Assembly (NCBI GenBank): GCA_017433225.1
Contig: JAFRHS010000032.1
Location: forward strand, 1-35,201
DNA: 35,201 nt
Reading direction: 5' to 3'
Origin: Clostridia bacterium
Lineage (GTDB): Bacteria > Bacillota > Clostridia > Oscillospirales > Acutalibacteraceae
Position numbers and translations under genes: made by a program. Below the pieces are notes generated by a model, which saw nothing but the letters and a program-made list of their open reading frames with translations, was not told the DNA's origin and searched no databases. Every line of letters begins with the position of its first letter. Within the stretch, counting starts at the first letter, position 1. Below, piece by piece: positions 14,466-23,232 of this stretch.

Positions 14466-15245
14466 ATGAATACTACCGTCAGAGACATCTACACCTTCAT
14501 CGACTCCATTGCCCCGTTCGACACCCAGGAGTCCTGGGACAACTCGGGCTTTCTCGTGGGCGATGTATCGAAAGAAGTGAAAAAGGTCGCGGTCTGCCTC
14601 GACGTCACGCACGATACGCTGGCACAGGCCGCGGACTTTGGCGCCGACCTGCTCGTCTCCCACCACCCGGTCATCTTCCACGCCATGAAGGGCATGCGGG
14701 AACAGACCCCCGGCACCGAGTCGATCGTCTACGACGCCGTCCGCAGGGACATCGCCGTTCTGTCGGCCCACACCTGCTGGGACCTCGCGGAGGGCGGTGT
14801 CAACGACGTGCTGGCCACGCTCGTCGGCCTCGAGGACATCGAAGGCATCGTGCCCGACGAAAACGGCAACTGCATGGTCCGCAAAGGCACGCTGAAGACC
14901 GCGGTGCCCGCCGAAGAATACGCGGAGATCGTCTCTGAAGCACTGGGCACGCTCGTACGCATGACCCTGCCGGAGAAGATGGTCCGGACGGTCGCCGTCT
15001 GCGGCGGCGCGGGCGCTTCCTTCCTCCCGGACCTCGCGAACGAAGACATCGACGCCTACATCACCGGAGACGCGAAGCACAACGACTTCCTCGACTCCAT
15101 CGACTATGACATCTCGCTCCTGGCAGCCGGCCACTATGAGACGGAGACCGTCTCCATGCCCGTGCTGCTCGAGCTTCTGAAACAGGAATTCTCGGACCTC
15201 GAATACAAGTACCTGAAATCCAGCCCGGTGGTCTACATCGGGTAA
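14466..15245 (+). CDS. Nif3-like dinuclear metal-centre protein (DUF34)
   Basis: 259 residues, the short one-domain form of the NIF3/YqfO family. Metal-ligand motifs are visible: SHHPVIFH (His66, His67), HTCWDLAEGGVND (Asp106 region), and AAGHYETE near the C-terminus (His223, Glu225), plus DNSGFLVGD at 25-33. Members form hexameric toroids with two metal ions per subunit; the old label GTP cyclohydrolase I type 2 rests on limited evidence and should not be taken as its function. GGAGGG lies 6 bases before the ATG. Linked to trmK (14 bases) and rqcH (26 bases), this is the common Firmicutes trmK-nif3 pair. The C-terminus, VVYIG, is typical. Confidence 0.92.
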   Translation: MNTTVRDIYTFIDSIAPFDTQESWDNSGFLVGDVSKEVKKVAVCLDVTHDTLAQAADFGADLLVSHHPVIFHAMKGMREQTPGTESIVYDAVRRDIAVLSAHTCWDLAEGGVNDVLATLVGLEDIEGIVPDENGNCMVRKGTLKTAVPAEEYAEIVSEALGTLVRMTLPEKMVRTVAVCGGAGASFLPDLANEDIDAYITGDAKHNDFLDSIDYDISLLAAGHYETETVSMPVLLELLKQEFSDLEYKYLKSSPVVYIG

Positions 15246-15271
15246 ATCGCCCACGAAAGAAGGACTGGCAC

Positions 15272-17077
15272 ATGGCTCTTGACGGACTGTTCCTGCACTG
15301 CATCGGGCAGGAACTGGAAACCGCCGTCATCGGCGCAAAAGTGGATAAAGTCTACCAGCCCTCCTCGGAGGAACTGGTGCTGACGCTGCGCTCCCGGGAC
15401 CTGGGGGCGCTCAAACTGCTGCTCTGCGCCCGGGCCAACAGCCCCCGCATCCACCTGACGAAGGCGGCGTTCGAGAACCCGGCCACACCGCCCATGCTCT
15501 GCATGCTCCTGCGCAAGCGCCTCGGCGGCGCCACGCTCACCGGCATCCGCCAGGCGGGGTTCGACCGCATCCTCTTCCTCGATTTTTCGGCGACCAACGA
15601 ACTGGGCGACAAGGAGACCCTGACGGTGGCCATGGAGATCATGGCGCAGTACAGCAACGTCATCCTGATCGGTCCGGACGGCAAGATCATCGACGCGCTG
15701 AAACGGGTCGACCTCACCCGCTCCTCGAAGCGGCTCATCCTGCCGGGCCTCGCCTATGAACTGCCGCCGCAGCAGGACAAGCTTGCCCTGCCGGAGCACA
15801 GTGTGGAAGAACTGGTGGAGCGCATTCGATCGTTCTCCGCGAAGACGCTGTCCTCCGCGGTCCTGTCCTCCGTCCAGGGCGTGTCCCCGGCGCTGGCCAG
15901 AGAAGTTGCCTTCCGGGCGCTGGGCGATGACAAACATCTCTCCGAGATGACCGAAGACGACTTTGTCGACCTCGAGTACCCCCTCCTGGAACTCAAAAAG
16001 GAAGTCGCCTCTCCCACCCACACGTTCTGTGTGGTCCGGGACGACAACGACCGGCCCTTCGAGTTCTCCTTCTGGGACCTCAAACAGTACGGCCCCGGTA
16101 TGGCGACCGACCACTACGAGACCGCCTCGGAACTCCTCGACGAGTACTACGCGAAGCGGGACTCGATGGAGCGGATCGCCCACAAGTCCTCCGACCTGCG
16201 CCGCTTCCTGAACACCGCGACGGAACGGATCGCCCGGAAAGTGGAAGTGCAGCGCGCCGAACTCGCGAAGTCCGTGGACCGGGAAAAGCTGCGGGTGTAC
16301 GCGGAACTCATCAACGCGAACCTCTACCAGCTCGAGAAGGGTGTCCTCTACTACGACCTCGAAAACTACTACGACGAAAACCGCGTCCTGCGTGTCCCGG
16401 CGGACCCGGCGCTGAGCCCCGCCCAGAACTCGCAGAAATACTATAAAGACTACCGCAAGACCTACACGGCGGAAAAGAAGCTGACGGAACAGATCGAGCA
16501 GGGCACCGAAGAACTCACCTACCTCGAGACCGTCAAAGATGCCCTGTCCCGGGCGGAGACCGAACGGGACATCGGCGAGATCCGCCGCGAACTGGTAGCG
16601 AGCGGCTACCTCAAGGACAAGACCCCGGAGAAAAAGAACCGGCGCGGATCACAGCGCCGGGACGGCAAAAAAGCCCGCTCCGCGAAGCAGCCGCCGGCCC
16701 TGCCGCCGATCGAGTACGAGACCACGGACGGGTTCCGGGTCCTCGTCGGGCGGAACAACCTGCAAAACGACAAACTCTCCATGAAGCAGGCCGGCAAGCT
16801 CGACATGTGGCTCCACACAAAGGACTTCCCCGGCTCTCACGTCATCATCGAAGCGCAGGACGGCGAAGTTTCCGACCGGGCGATCGAAGAGGCTGCCATC
16901 ATCGCGGCCGTCAACAGTACGGCCCGTACCGGCGACAAGGTCCCCGTCGACTACACGCTCGTCAAAAACCTGAAGAAACCCGCCGGCGCCCGTCCGGGCA
17001 AGGTCATCTTCCACACGAACTGGACCATCTACGTGACGCCGGACGAGGACTTCGCGGAAGCACACCGAAAGAAATAA
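15272..17077 (+). CDS. rqcH: Ribosome quality control protein RqcH (NFACT family)
   Basis: 601 residues with NFACT-N, helical coiled-coil and NFACT-R (DUF814) domains. The N-terminus MALDGLFLHCIGQEL and the DR motif in GFDRILFL (Asp98-Arg99) match RqcH, where that pair is needed for alanine tailing. The middle (about 280-440) is rich in charged helices (RIARKVEVQRAELAKSVDREK). A basic Lys/Arg linker near 445-475 leads to the NFACT-R core with DGFRVLVGRNNLQND, DMWLHTKDFPGSHV and the VDYTLVKNLKKP strand. RqcH binds stalled 50S-peptidyl-tRNA and adds C-terminal alanine tails as a degradation signal; older names are FbpA and fibronectin-binding protein. It is last in a five-gene operon, ending at a terminator. 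Confidence 0.95.
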   Translation: MALDGLFLHCIGQELETAVIGAKVDKVYQPSSEELVLTLRSRDLGALKLLLCARANSPRIHLTKAAFENPATPPMLCMLLRKRLGGATLTGIRQAGFDRILFLDFSATNELGDKETLTVAMEIMAQYSNVILIGPDGKIIDALKRVDLTRSSKRLILPGLAYELPPQQDKLALPEHSVEELVERIRSFSAKTLSSAVLSSVQGVSPALAREVAFRALGDDKHLSEMTEDDFVDLEYPLLELKKEVASPTHTFCVVRDDNDRPFEFSFWDLKQYGPGMATDHYETASELLDEYYAKRDSMERIAHKSSDLRRFLNTATERIARKVEVQRAELAKSVDREKLRVYAELINANLYQLEKGVLYYDLENYYDENRVLRVPADPALSPAQNSQKYYKDYRKTYTAEKKLTEQIEQGTEELTYLETVKDALSRAETERDIGEIRRELVASGYLKDKTPEKKNRRGSQRRDGKKARSAKQPPALPPIEYETTDGFRVLVGRNNLQNDKLSMKQAGKLDMWLHTKDFPGSHVIIEAQDGEVSDRAIEEAAIIAAVNSTARTGDKVPVDYTLVKNLKKPAGARPGKVIFHTNWTIYVTPDEDFAEAHRKK

Positions 17078-17137
17078 CTCCCACGGATCCTGGGGTATCC
17101 CATGGAAGCACTTCTGGAAAAACTGGATTAAAAAGCA

Positions 17138-17173
17138 AAAGGGGCATATCACTCGCAAGTGATATGCCCCTTT
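17138..17173. terminator. Bidirectional intrinsic terminator between convergent genes
   Basis: A perfect 16-bp hairpin, with arms AAAGGGGCATATCACT and its complement around a CGCA loop, lies between rqcH (+) and the SGNH hydrolase gene (-). The minus-strand side has the better T-tract; both genes can use it. Confidence 0.9.
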
Positions 17174-17179
17174 GATTAA

Positions 17180-18703
17180 TCAGTTCAGTGCAGCTTCTGC
17201 TGCGGTCAACGTAGCCATTACGTCGTCGGTCGCCTGAGTTGCGGGAGTCCACACCTGTGCGAAGCGGTACAGGAAAAGGACTGCCTGTGCGCGGGTGCAG
17301 GGAACGATCGACTGCATCGCCAAACGGCTGATGCCCTTCGTGATGCCAGTCTCTGCAGCCCATGTGAGTGCGTCCGAAGCGGCCGCTGTTGCATCGCCAT
17401 GTTCCTTTGCAAACTGGTGAAGGAGCATAATGAGCTGTTTTCTCGGCAGCACACGGTAATCGTTTGCTCCAAGCATCTCTTCCGCACCGCCGGTCAGAGC
17501 GTTCAACGCGGCCACGACCTGCGCACGGGTCACGAATGCACCGGGAAGGAACTTCGTATCCGAAACACCGGGGAAGACCTGCGTCGTTGCACCCCAGAGG
17601 GCAGCTTTCTGGTTCTCCCGGGTCAGCAGACGAACATCCTTATAGGACGTCACCGGGCGGAGGCGATTTACGATCCGGTCTGCCATCGTCTGATAGCCTT
17701 CGATGGTCGGATGGTTGTCTCCGTCCAGCGGGATGTCGACCACGTCAATGTATGTGCATCCATACTGAGCGCAGAGGCTCGCAATGACCGTTCGCATCGG
17801 CAGGACCAGGCTGTCGAGCAGCTCCCCGATTGAGATCGGAAGCTTGCCGTCGGTCAAGCTCAGATAGTGAAGCGGATTGTGGATCCCATCCACGACGATC
17901 TGCGCGGTCGGATTGAGCGCACGCAGTTTCTGCAGGATGATCGGATAATTCTTCAGGAATGTTCCATACCCGGTCAACATTCTGGGAACGATCCGTTTCA
18001 GGAAGTCGGTGATGAATGCGGTCTCGTCGACCCCCTCCGGCAGTGCCGGTTTTTCACCCTGCCCGATAAGGCTTCCGAGGAGCCCCATCAGAACGGCTTT
18101 GGCATCGTCAATGCCGTAGTCTTTTTCCATCTCCCAGATCGTTGTCATCAACGGGTCGACAAACACATCGTTGGAGCCGATGTTAAGGGAAATCAGGTCT
18201 GCTCTTTTCAGGTCCCCCAGGAACTTGTCCCGAACCTTAGGCATCTCTGAAATACGGGTGCTTAACCAACGTTCCGAATAAGCAGACGGGGTCACCGGGT
18301 AGCTTTCATCCAGCTGATACAGAAGATCTCCGGTACGGATGGCGACTGCCGCCCAGGAATGGAACCGGCTCTGCTCGACAGAATAGAAACGACCGGAATT
18401 AGTTGCCGAGGCCACTCCCGGGATCTGCGGCGTGTACTGATATCGGCATGCATTATCCAGCAGTCCAAGCGCATACGCCACACGAGACGTGTAACCAACA
18501 TCGAAACTACCGAAGTAGCTGCCGGACCCATCCGTTGTTTCATTCTTACCCTGAGCAATACTGTCGCCCAGTGCCACATACTCTTTGATTCCATAGTCAT
18601 TCGGAGCCTTCTCCGCCGCAAGTGCGGTCGGGAGACAAAGGACCGCCGCCAGCAGAATGGCCGTCAGCAGCAATGACACCAGACGCTTCCAGGTTTTCTT
18701 CAT
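17180..18703 (-). CDS. Secreted SGNH/GDSL hydrolase with C-terminal SLH-like repeats
   Basis: 507 residues. A signal peptide (MKKTWKR, hydrophobic to about residue 24, cleavage near ALA-A 30) precedes an SGNH esterase/lipase domain. Catalytic blocks are YVALGDSIAQG with Ser48, LNIGSNDVF with Asn178, and DGDNHPTIEGY with His331 and a nearby Asp (327 or 329). After residue about 360 there are degenerate S-layer-homology-like units, such as VFPGVSDTKFLPGAFVTRAQ and ALTWAAETGITKG followed by CTRAQAVLFLYRF, which would tie the enzyme to the cell wall. Substrate unknown; acetylated wall or host glycans are typical. The frame is open to 18781, but ATG 18703 is chosen because AGAGG precedes it and it gives a normal signal peptide. 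Codon choice looks less GC-biased than in neighbours, possibly acquired. Confidence 0.85.
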   Translation of the reverse strand: MKKTWKRLVSLLLTAILLAAVLCLPTALAAEKAPNDYGIKEYVALGDSIAQGKNETTDGSGSYFGSFDVGYTSRVAYALGLLDNACRYQYTPQIPGVASATNSGRFYSVEQSRFHSWAAVAIRTGDLLYQLDESYPVTPSAYSERWLSTRISEMPKVRDKFLGDLKRADLISLNIGSNDVFVDPLMTTIWEMEKDYGIDDAKAVLMGLLGSLIGQGEKPALPEGVDETAFITDFLKRIVPRMLTGYGTFLKNYPIILQKLRALNPTAQIVVDGIHNPLHYLSLTDGKLPISIGELLDSLVLPMRTVIASLCAQYGCTYIDVVDIPLDGDNHPTIEGYQTMADRIVNRLRPVTSYKDVRLLTRENQKAALWGATTQVFPGVSDTKFLPGAFVTRAQVVAALNALTGGAEEMLGANDYRVLPRKQLIMLLHQFAKEHGDATAAASDALTWAAETGITKGISRLAMQSIVPCTRAQAVLFLYRFAQVWTPATQATDDVMATLTAAEAALN

Positions 18704-18733
18704 TCTGCTCTTCCTCTCCATACGTTTTAAAAA

Positions 18734-18761
18734 GCTGCCGACAGATCCACCTGTCGACAGC
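18734..18761 (-). terminator. Terminator-like hairpin in the leader of the SGNH hydrolase gene
   Basis: On the minus strand GCTGTCGACAG and CTGTCGGCAGC pair over 11 bp (one G-U) around a 6-base loop and are followed by TTTTT. Only 30 bases remain to the start codon, too few for a promoter, so the hairpin lies inside the transcript leader. It may end recG read-through, act as an attenuator, or both. Confidence 0.65.
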
Positions 18762-18794
18762 ACTTTACCATTGTATTTCATTCTCCCCCTGTTT

Positions 18795-18823
18795 ATTTTA
18801 TCGAATCAGCTGACACAGTACAA
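18795..18823 (-). promoter_or_regulatory. Putative promoter of the SGNH hydrolase gene
   Basis: The minus strand has TTGTAC (18823-18818), 17 bases, then TAAAAT (18800-18795). Transcription would start near 18788, giving a leader of about 85 bases that contains the terminator-like hairpin. The -35 match is modest. Confidence 0.45.
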
Positions 18824-18919
18824 GCATTTTTGTTAACACCCTTCCGTGTCGGTTTTCATTTTCTTTTACCATTGTCCTTTTACTGCTCTGTTTTATCTAC
18901 TACACGAATCAGTAGCCAC

Positions 18920-20956
18920 TTAGCAGGTGCTGAGGTTTTCTTCGAACAGGCGATTCACCTGAGCTTTCAGGAGTTCATGCTCCGGGCGGGTGAGTTGCGG
19001 GTCCGCAGCGATGAGCGCACGAGCCGCAGAACCCGTCTCTTCGAGAATGTCGGTGTCCTCCATCATGTCGGCAATGCGAAGTTCGGGCAGGCCGTGCTGG
19101 CGGCGTCCGAAGAAGTCGCCGGGGCCCCGGAGCGCGAGGTCGGCCCGGGAGATCTCGAACCCGTCGGTCGTCTTGCACATGACGCCGAGGCGTTCCTTCG
19201 TCTTCTGGCTCTTGTTGTCCGAGAGCAGGATGCAGGTGGACTTGTGGGAACCCCGACCGACACGTCCTCTCAGCTGGTGGAGCTGGGAGAGCCCGAACCG
19301 TTCGGCGTTCTCGATGAGCATGATGACCGCGTTCGGCACGTCGACGCCGACTTCGATGACAACAGTGGCCACCAGGAGCTGGATGTCTCCCTGGAGGAAC
19401 CGCTGCATGACGTCGTTCTTTTCGGCGGGTTTCATCTGCCCGTGGAGCAGACCGACGCGGTAGTCCTTGAACGCGCCTTTCGTGATCTTGTTGTAGTATT
19501 CCGTGGCGGAGACCAGCTCTTCGGTCTCCCCCTCCTCGACCAGCGGACAGACGATGTACCCCTGCCGTCCCTCGTCGAGGAATTTTTTGATGTATCCGTA
19601 CGCGCGCTCCCGGATAGAGGAGTCGATGCGGTAAGTCTCGATGGGCTGTCTCCCCTTCGGGAGTTCATCGATGACGGAGACGTCGAGGTCGCCGTAGATG
19701 GCAAGCGCCAGCGTCCTCGGGATCGGCGTGGCCGACATGACCATGACGTGGGCGCCTTCGCCCTTTTCGGCCAGCGCGCCTCTCTGGCGGACGCCGAACC
19801 GGTGCTGTTCATCGGTGATGACGAGACCCAGCTCATCGAACCAGACGTCTTCCGTCAGAAGGGCATGTGTCCCGACGATGAAGTCGATCTCGCCCTGCCG
19901 CAGGTCCGCCTTGATGCGTTTCTTTTCCGCCGTGGTCGTGCTGCCGGTGAGCAGTTCCACACTGACGCCGGTGTCTTTGAAAAACTTCTTCATCGTTTCA
20001 AAGTGCTGCTCCGCGAGGATCTCGGTCGGCGCCATCATGGCGGACTGATAGCCGTTCTTTGCCGTCACATAGACAAGGGCCGCGGCGACCATGGTCTTGC
20101 CGGAACCGACATCGCCCTGGACGAGGCGGTTCATGAGGAAGCCGCTCTTCATGTCCTGTACGCAGGCTTCGACCGCCCGCTTCTGGGCGCCTGTGGGCTC
20201 AAAGGGCAGGTACTCATAGAACTCTTCCGAGCAGTCGTCCCGCAGGATGACGTCGGAACCCGCCTTGTTGTCCTCCCGCAGCATGGCCATGCCGAGCTGG
20301 AGGTCCAGAAGTTCTTCGAAGATGAATCGCCTCCGGGCCTGCATCATCCGCTCCATCGAGGACGGGAAGTGGATCTCCTGCAGCGCCTCTTTCAGGGATA
20401 GGAGCCCGTACTGTTCCCGCAGATCATAGGGCAGGGACTCCTCGGCGAAACTCCCGTACTGGTCGAGAGCCTTCTCCATGCAGCCTTCGATGTACTTCGA
20501 GGACATGTTTTTCGTGGTGCGATAGACGGGACGGATGCGGCACTTCTCCCCGACATCTTCGATGTCCGGCGAGAGCATCTCCCGCATGTTCCCTTCCAGA
20601 GTCACCTTGCCGTAAAACAGGAACTCCTTGCCGGGTTCCAGCTTGGCGGCGGCGTATTTGTTGTTGAAGATGAGGACCTTCATGGGTCCGGTGGCGTCGA
20701 ATACTCTGCATTCGAACACCGTGATGCCGCTGCGGGCGCGGAACCGGGACGGCGCCGACCGGACGGTCGCCCGGACACACACCTTTTCCTCGGACAGTTC
20801 CGCTCCGAAGATGGCGACAGGAGAAGACCAGTCCTGATAGGTCCGCGGGTAGAAGTGCAGAAGGTCATAGACCGTGTGCACGTCGAGCCGTTCGAACTGC
20901 TCGACACGCTTCGGGCCGACGCCTTTCAGCGTACTGACGTTATAGTCCATAAACAT
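18920..20956 (-). CDS. recG: ATP-dependent DNA helicase RecG
   Basis: 678 residues, the usual RecG length. The N-terminal helix-hairpin LKGVGPKRVEQFERL is at about 10-24. A wedge/OB domain spans about 50-150. Helicase domain 1 has Walker A GDVGSGKT at 281-288, MAPTEILAEQHF at about 308-319 and the DEQH box at 382-385. Next come MSATPIPRTLALAIYGDLD and the second helicase lobe with the QLRGRVGRG motif. The C-terminal TRG-like region includes SRADLALRGPGDFFGRRQHGLPEL. RecG reverses stalled forks and migrates Holliday junctions. The frame is open to 21193, but the start is at ATG 20956 because GGAGGGG precedes it and a fakA terminator and a promoter lie upstream. It follows asp23-like and fakA, a common Firmicutes order. 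Confidence 0.96.
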   Translation of the reverse strand: MFMDYNVSTLKGVGPKRVEQFERLDVHTVYDLLHFYPRTYQDWSSPVAIFGAELSEEKVCVRATVRSAPSRFRARSGITVFECRVFDATGPMKVLIFNNKYAAAKLEPGKEFLFYGKVTLEGNMREMLSPDIEDVGEKCRIRPVYRTTKNMSSKYIEGCMEKALDQYGSFAEESLPYDLREQYGLLSLKEALQEIHFPSSMERMMQARRRFIFEELLDLQLGMAMLREDNKAGSDVILRDDCSEEFYEYLPFEPTGAQKRAVEACVQDMKSGFLMNRLVQGDVGSGKTMVAAALVYVTAKNGYQSAMMAPTEILAEQHFETMKKFFKDTGVSVELLTGSTTTAEKKRIKADLRQGEIDFIVGTHALLTEDVWFDELGLVITDEQHRFGVRQRGALAEKGEGAHVMVMSATPIPRTLALAIYGDLDVSVIDELPKGRQPIETYRIDSSIRERAYGYIKKFLDEGRQGYIVCPLVEEGETEELVSATEYYNKITKGAFKDYRVGLLHGQMKPAEKNDVMQRFLQGDIQLLVATVVIEVGVDVPNAVIMLIENAERFGLSQLHQLRGRVGRGSHKSTCILLSDNKSQKTKERLGVMCKTTDGFEISRADLALRGPGDFFGRRQHGLPELRIADMMEDTDILEETGSAARALIAADPQLTRPEHELLKAQVNRLFEENLSTC

Positions 20957-20981
20957 ACGTGGTCCCCTCCTTTCTGAAAGC

Positions 20982-20990
20982 ATTATAACA
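20982..20990 (-). promoter_or_regulatory. Extended -10 promoter of recG
   Basis: The minus strand reads TGTTATAAT, a perfect extended -10, right after the T-tract of the fakA terminator and about 25 bases before the recG start. No good -35 is present because that space is the hairpin itself. Confidence 0.55.
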
Positions 20991-20991
20991 T

Positions 20992-21023
20992 AAAACGGCA
21001 CCGCCTTCCGACCGTGCCGTTTT
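20992..21023 (-). terminator. Intrinsic terminator between fakA and recG
   Basis: AAAACGGCAC (20992-21001) pairs perfectly with GTGCCGTTTT (21014-21023), 5 bases after the fakA stop. On the minus strand it ends in a T-run and is followed at once by an extended -10 element. Confidence 0.8.
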
Positions 21024-21027
21024 CTTT

Positions 21028-22782
21028 TTATTCCACAGAGATGATGTAACTGTACACCGGCTGGCCGCCCGGGATGACGGCGGTCTCGAGGTCCTTGAAC
21101 TTGTCGCGGATCATGCTCTCGAGCTCCGTGGCCTCCTCTTCCGTGGCGCCTTCGCCGTAGAAGATGGTGACCATCGTGGTCTTGCGGTTGCACAGATGGC
21201 GGGTGATCTTGTAAGCGGCGGTCAGCGCGCTGTCCTCGACCACGGTGATGGCACCGTTCTCCATGCCGAGCATCTGCCCCTCTTTGATCTTCATGCCGTC
21301 GACGACACTGTCGCGAGCCGCGAACGTGACCTGCGCGGTATCGACGGTATCGAGGGAGCGGCTCATCTCGAGGTGGTTCTCCTCGACGGAGAGGTCCGGA
21401 TTGTAATGGATGAGGGCGGTGACGCCCTGCGGGATGGTGCGGGTCGGCAGAACGATGACCTTTCTCGTGGAAAGAGCGGCGACCTGTTCCGCAGCCATGA
21501 TGATGTTCTTGTTGTTCGGCAGGACGAAGACCGTGGAAGCCGGGACCTGTTCCACCGCATTGAGGATGTCCTCGGTGCTCGGGTTCATGGTCTGGCCGCC
21601 GGAAACGACAATGTCGACGCCGATGTCCTGGAAGAGCGCGGCGATGCCGTCGCCTGCGGAGACAGAGACGAAACCGACTTCCTTCGTGATCTCAGCAGGT
21701 GCCACTGTGCCGACCGCTTCCTCGGCGGGGTCGCCGATCCGCTCCGGTTCGGAGTGATATTGATGCAGGTCGATTTTCTGCATCGGGTCGTTCTCGGGAC
21801 GGTCCATATTGTTGACCGCTGCCTTCGCGAGAACGCCGTATTTCAGGGCCTGGTTCATCGCCCGGCCCGGGTCGTTCGTGTGGATGTGGATCTGGATGAG
21901 TTCCGGATCGACCTTGACCGTCAGCTGATCGCCGATGGACTCGAGGAACGCTTTCAGCGCCGTCGGGTCTTTCTTCGCGGCGGGGTCACGCATGACGAGT
22001 AGTTCGACACAGTAGATGTATGACAGCGTACCGGACGTCAGCGGCTCGCCGGCAGCGGCCGAAACAGCTGCGCCTTCCGTCTCGCCGGTGGAGGCAGGTG
22101 CCGTCTCGCCGCGACGGACATTTTCCTGCTCCTGGGGCTCGGAGTCCGAGGTGTTGGCGACGATGACGCCGTCTTGGAAGACGGACTGCATGCCCTCGAA
22201 GACCAGCAGCAGACCCTGGCCGCCGGCGTCCACAACGCCCGCTTTTTTCAGGACCGGAAGCAGTTCCGGTGTCTGTGCCAGTGCATCGCGCGCACCCTCG
22301 ATGACGTGGGCAAAGACCTCGTCGAACGGGGCCTCTTTATGCTCGGTCCCGTACTGGGCACCGGCCTGTGTCGCCAGGCGGACGACAGTCAGGATGGTAC
22401 CTTCCGTGGGGGTCATGACCGCTTTATAGGCGGATTCGACGCCGTAGGACAACGCGAGGATCATGTCTCTCGCGTCGATCTCCTCTTTGCCTTTCAGTCC
22501 CTTGGCAATGCCGCGGAAGATGAGCGACAGGATGACGCCGGAGTTTCCGCGGGCGCCCCGCAGCATAGCGGAGGAGGTGGTCTTCGCGACCTTGTCCACC
22601 GTGACGTCGTCCGGCAGACGCTCCAGCTCCTTGCGGGCAGAGGTGATGGTCATCGACATATTGGTCCCCGTGTCGCCGTCCGGCACCGGGAACACGTTGA
22701 GCGCATTGACCGCGTCCCTCTGGTTTGTGATATTATAGGCCGCCGAGATCATGGCGTCCCGAAAGATTGCTCCTTTGATCAA
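21028..22782 (-). CDS. fakA: Fatty acid kinase catalytic subunit FakA (DAK2/YloV family)
   Basis: 584 residues. The N-terminal DhaL/DAK2 kinase domain has NVFPVPDGDTGTNMSMT at 29-45, with the metal-binding Asp35 and Asp37, and LRGARGNSGVILS near 74-86. A Ser/Glu/Ala-rich spacer (about 205-245) separates it from the middle and C-terminal FakA domains, which hold VDPELIQIHIHTNDPG, VSVSAGDGIAALF, SGGQTMNPSTED and VFVLPNNKNIIMAA. FakA phosphorylates fatty acids presented by a FakB protein for incorporation into phospholipid; no fakB is in this window. The start codon is TTG (complement of 22780-22782) with AAGGAG about 12 bases upstream; no ATG fits better. It lies 16 bases after the Asp23-like gene. 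Confidence 0.93.
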   Translation of the reverse strand: MIKGAIFRDAMISAAYNITNQRDAVNALNVFPVPDGDTGTNMSMTITSARKELERLPDDVTVDKVAKTTSSAMLRGARGNSGVILSLIFRGIAKGLKGKEEIDARDMILALSYGVESAYKAVMTPTEGTILTVVRLATQAGAQYGTEHKEAPFDEVFAHVIEGARDALAQTPELLPVLKKAGVVDAGGQGLLLVFEGMQSVFQDGVIVANTSDSEPQEQENVRRGETAPASTGETEGAAVSAAAGEPLTSGTLSYIYCVELLVMRDPAAKKDPTALKAFLESIGDQLTVKVDPELIQIHIHTNDPGRAMNQALKYGVLAKAAVNNMDRPENDPMQKIDLHQYHSEPERIGDPAEEAVGTVAPAEITKEVGFVSVSAGDGIAALFQDIGVDIVVSGGQTMNPSTEDILNAVEQVPASTVFVLPNNKNIIMAAEQVAALSTRKVIVLPTRTIPQGVTALIHYNPDLSVEENHLEMSRSLDTVDTAQVTFAARDSVVDGMKIKEGQMLGMENGAITVVEDSALTAAYKITRHLCNRKTTMVTIFYGEGATEEEATELESMIRDKFKDLETAVIPGGQPVYSYIISVE

Positions 22783-22798
22783 AGCTCTCGCACTCTCC

Positions 22799-23152
22799 TT
22801 ATGAAATCATGGAATCGACGAACACATCGACCTTCTTGACATTCATGCCGGTCACCTCTTCGATGGTGTACCGCACTTTTTCGACCAGACTCCGAACGAC
22901 GGTCGAAATGTTGAGGCCGTAGGTCACGATGATATGGAGTTCGATGACCAGTCCGTCAGGCTCTCTGCGGACAGAGACGCCCTGATCCAGATAGCGGGTC
23001 TTGCGGTCGAAGAACGACCGGACACCCTGAAAGGCGTTGCTGTTCGCCATTCCGACGACGCCGAAACAGGTGGGCACGATGCTGCCGAGGAGTTCCGAGA
23101 AGTATTCTTCATTGATTTCGATGGTCCCTAACGGGTTTTCGAATGTTACCAT
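22799..23152 (-). CDS. Asp23/Gls24 family envelope stress response protein
   Basis: 117 residues. The core pattern is typical of the Asp23/Gls24 (DUF322) family: GTIEINEEYFSELLGSIVPTCFGVVGMANS, VSVRREPDGLVIELHIIVTYGLNISTVVRSLVEKVRYTIE and MNVKKVDVFVDSM. Such proteins sit at the membrane in Gram-positive bacteria, and this small form (B. subtilis YloU-like) is regularly paired with fakA. ATG 23152 is chosen: the upstream ATG at 23179 lies at or before the predicted transcription start, whereas AGGCAGG precedes 23152. It leads the asp23-like - fakA operon from a clear sigma-A promoter. The link to fatty-acid kinase suggests a role in membrane lipid homeostasis, which is inference from gene pairing. 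Confidence 0.92.
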   Translation of the reverse strand: MVTFENPLGTIEINEEYFSELLGSIVPTCFGVVGMANSNAFQGVRSFFDRKTRYLDQGVSVRREPDGLVIELHIIVTYGLNISTVVRSLVEKVRYTIEEVTGMNVKKVDVFVDSMIS

Positions 23153-23182
23153 TTCGGTACCTGCCTTTCGCGTGTTCATGGT

Positions 23183-23211
23183 ATTCTATCACACACGCAT
23201 GCATATTTCAA
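23183..23211 (-). promoter_or_regulatory. Sigma-A promoter of the asp23-like/fakA operon
   Basis: The minus strand has TTGAAA (23211-23206), a 17-base spacer and TAGAAT (23188-23183), with TGA before the -10 box giving an extended -10. Transcription would start near 23176. Confidence 0.7.
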
Positions 23212-23232
23212 ATTATCGGACAAATTGTTTTT

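Noticed and set aside
14466..15245. GTP cyclohydrolase I (folE-type) activity for the Nif3-like gene
   Set aside because: The product lacks the FolE fold motifs; it is a DUF34/NIF3 protein whose older enzyme label is not well supported.
17180..18703. Mobile-element cargo origin for the SGNH hydrolase gene
   Set aside because: Codon use seems slightly less GC-biased than in neighbours, but there are no flanking repeats, integrase or transposase remnants, so no element can be claimed.
20957..21193. N-terminal extension of RecG up to 21193
   Set aside because: The extension crosses the fakA terminator and 3' coding sequence and has an Arg/His-rich shadow composition. RecG homology and a strong ribosome site begin at 20956.
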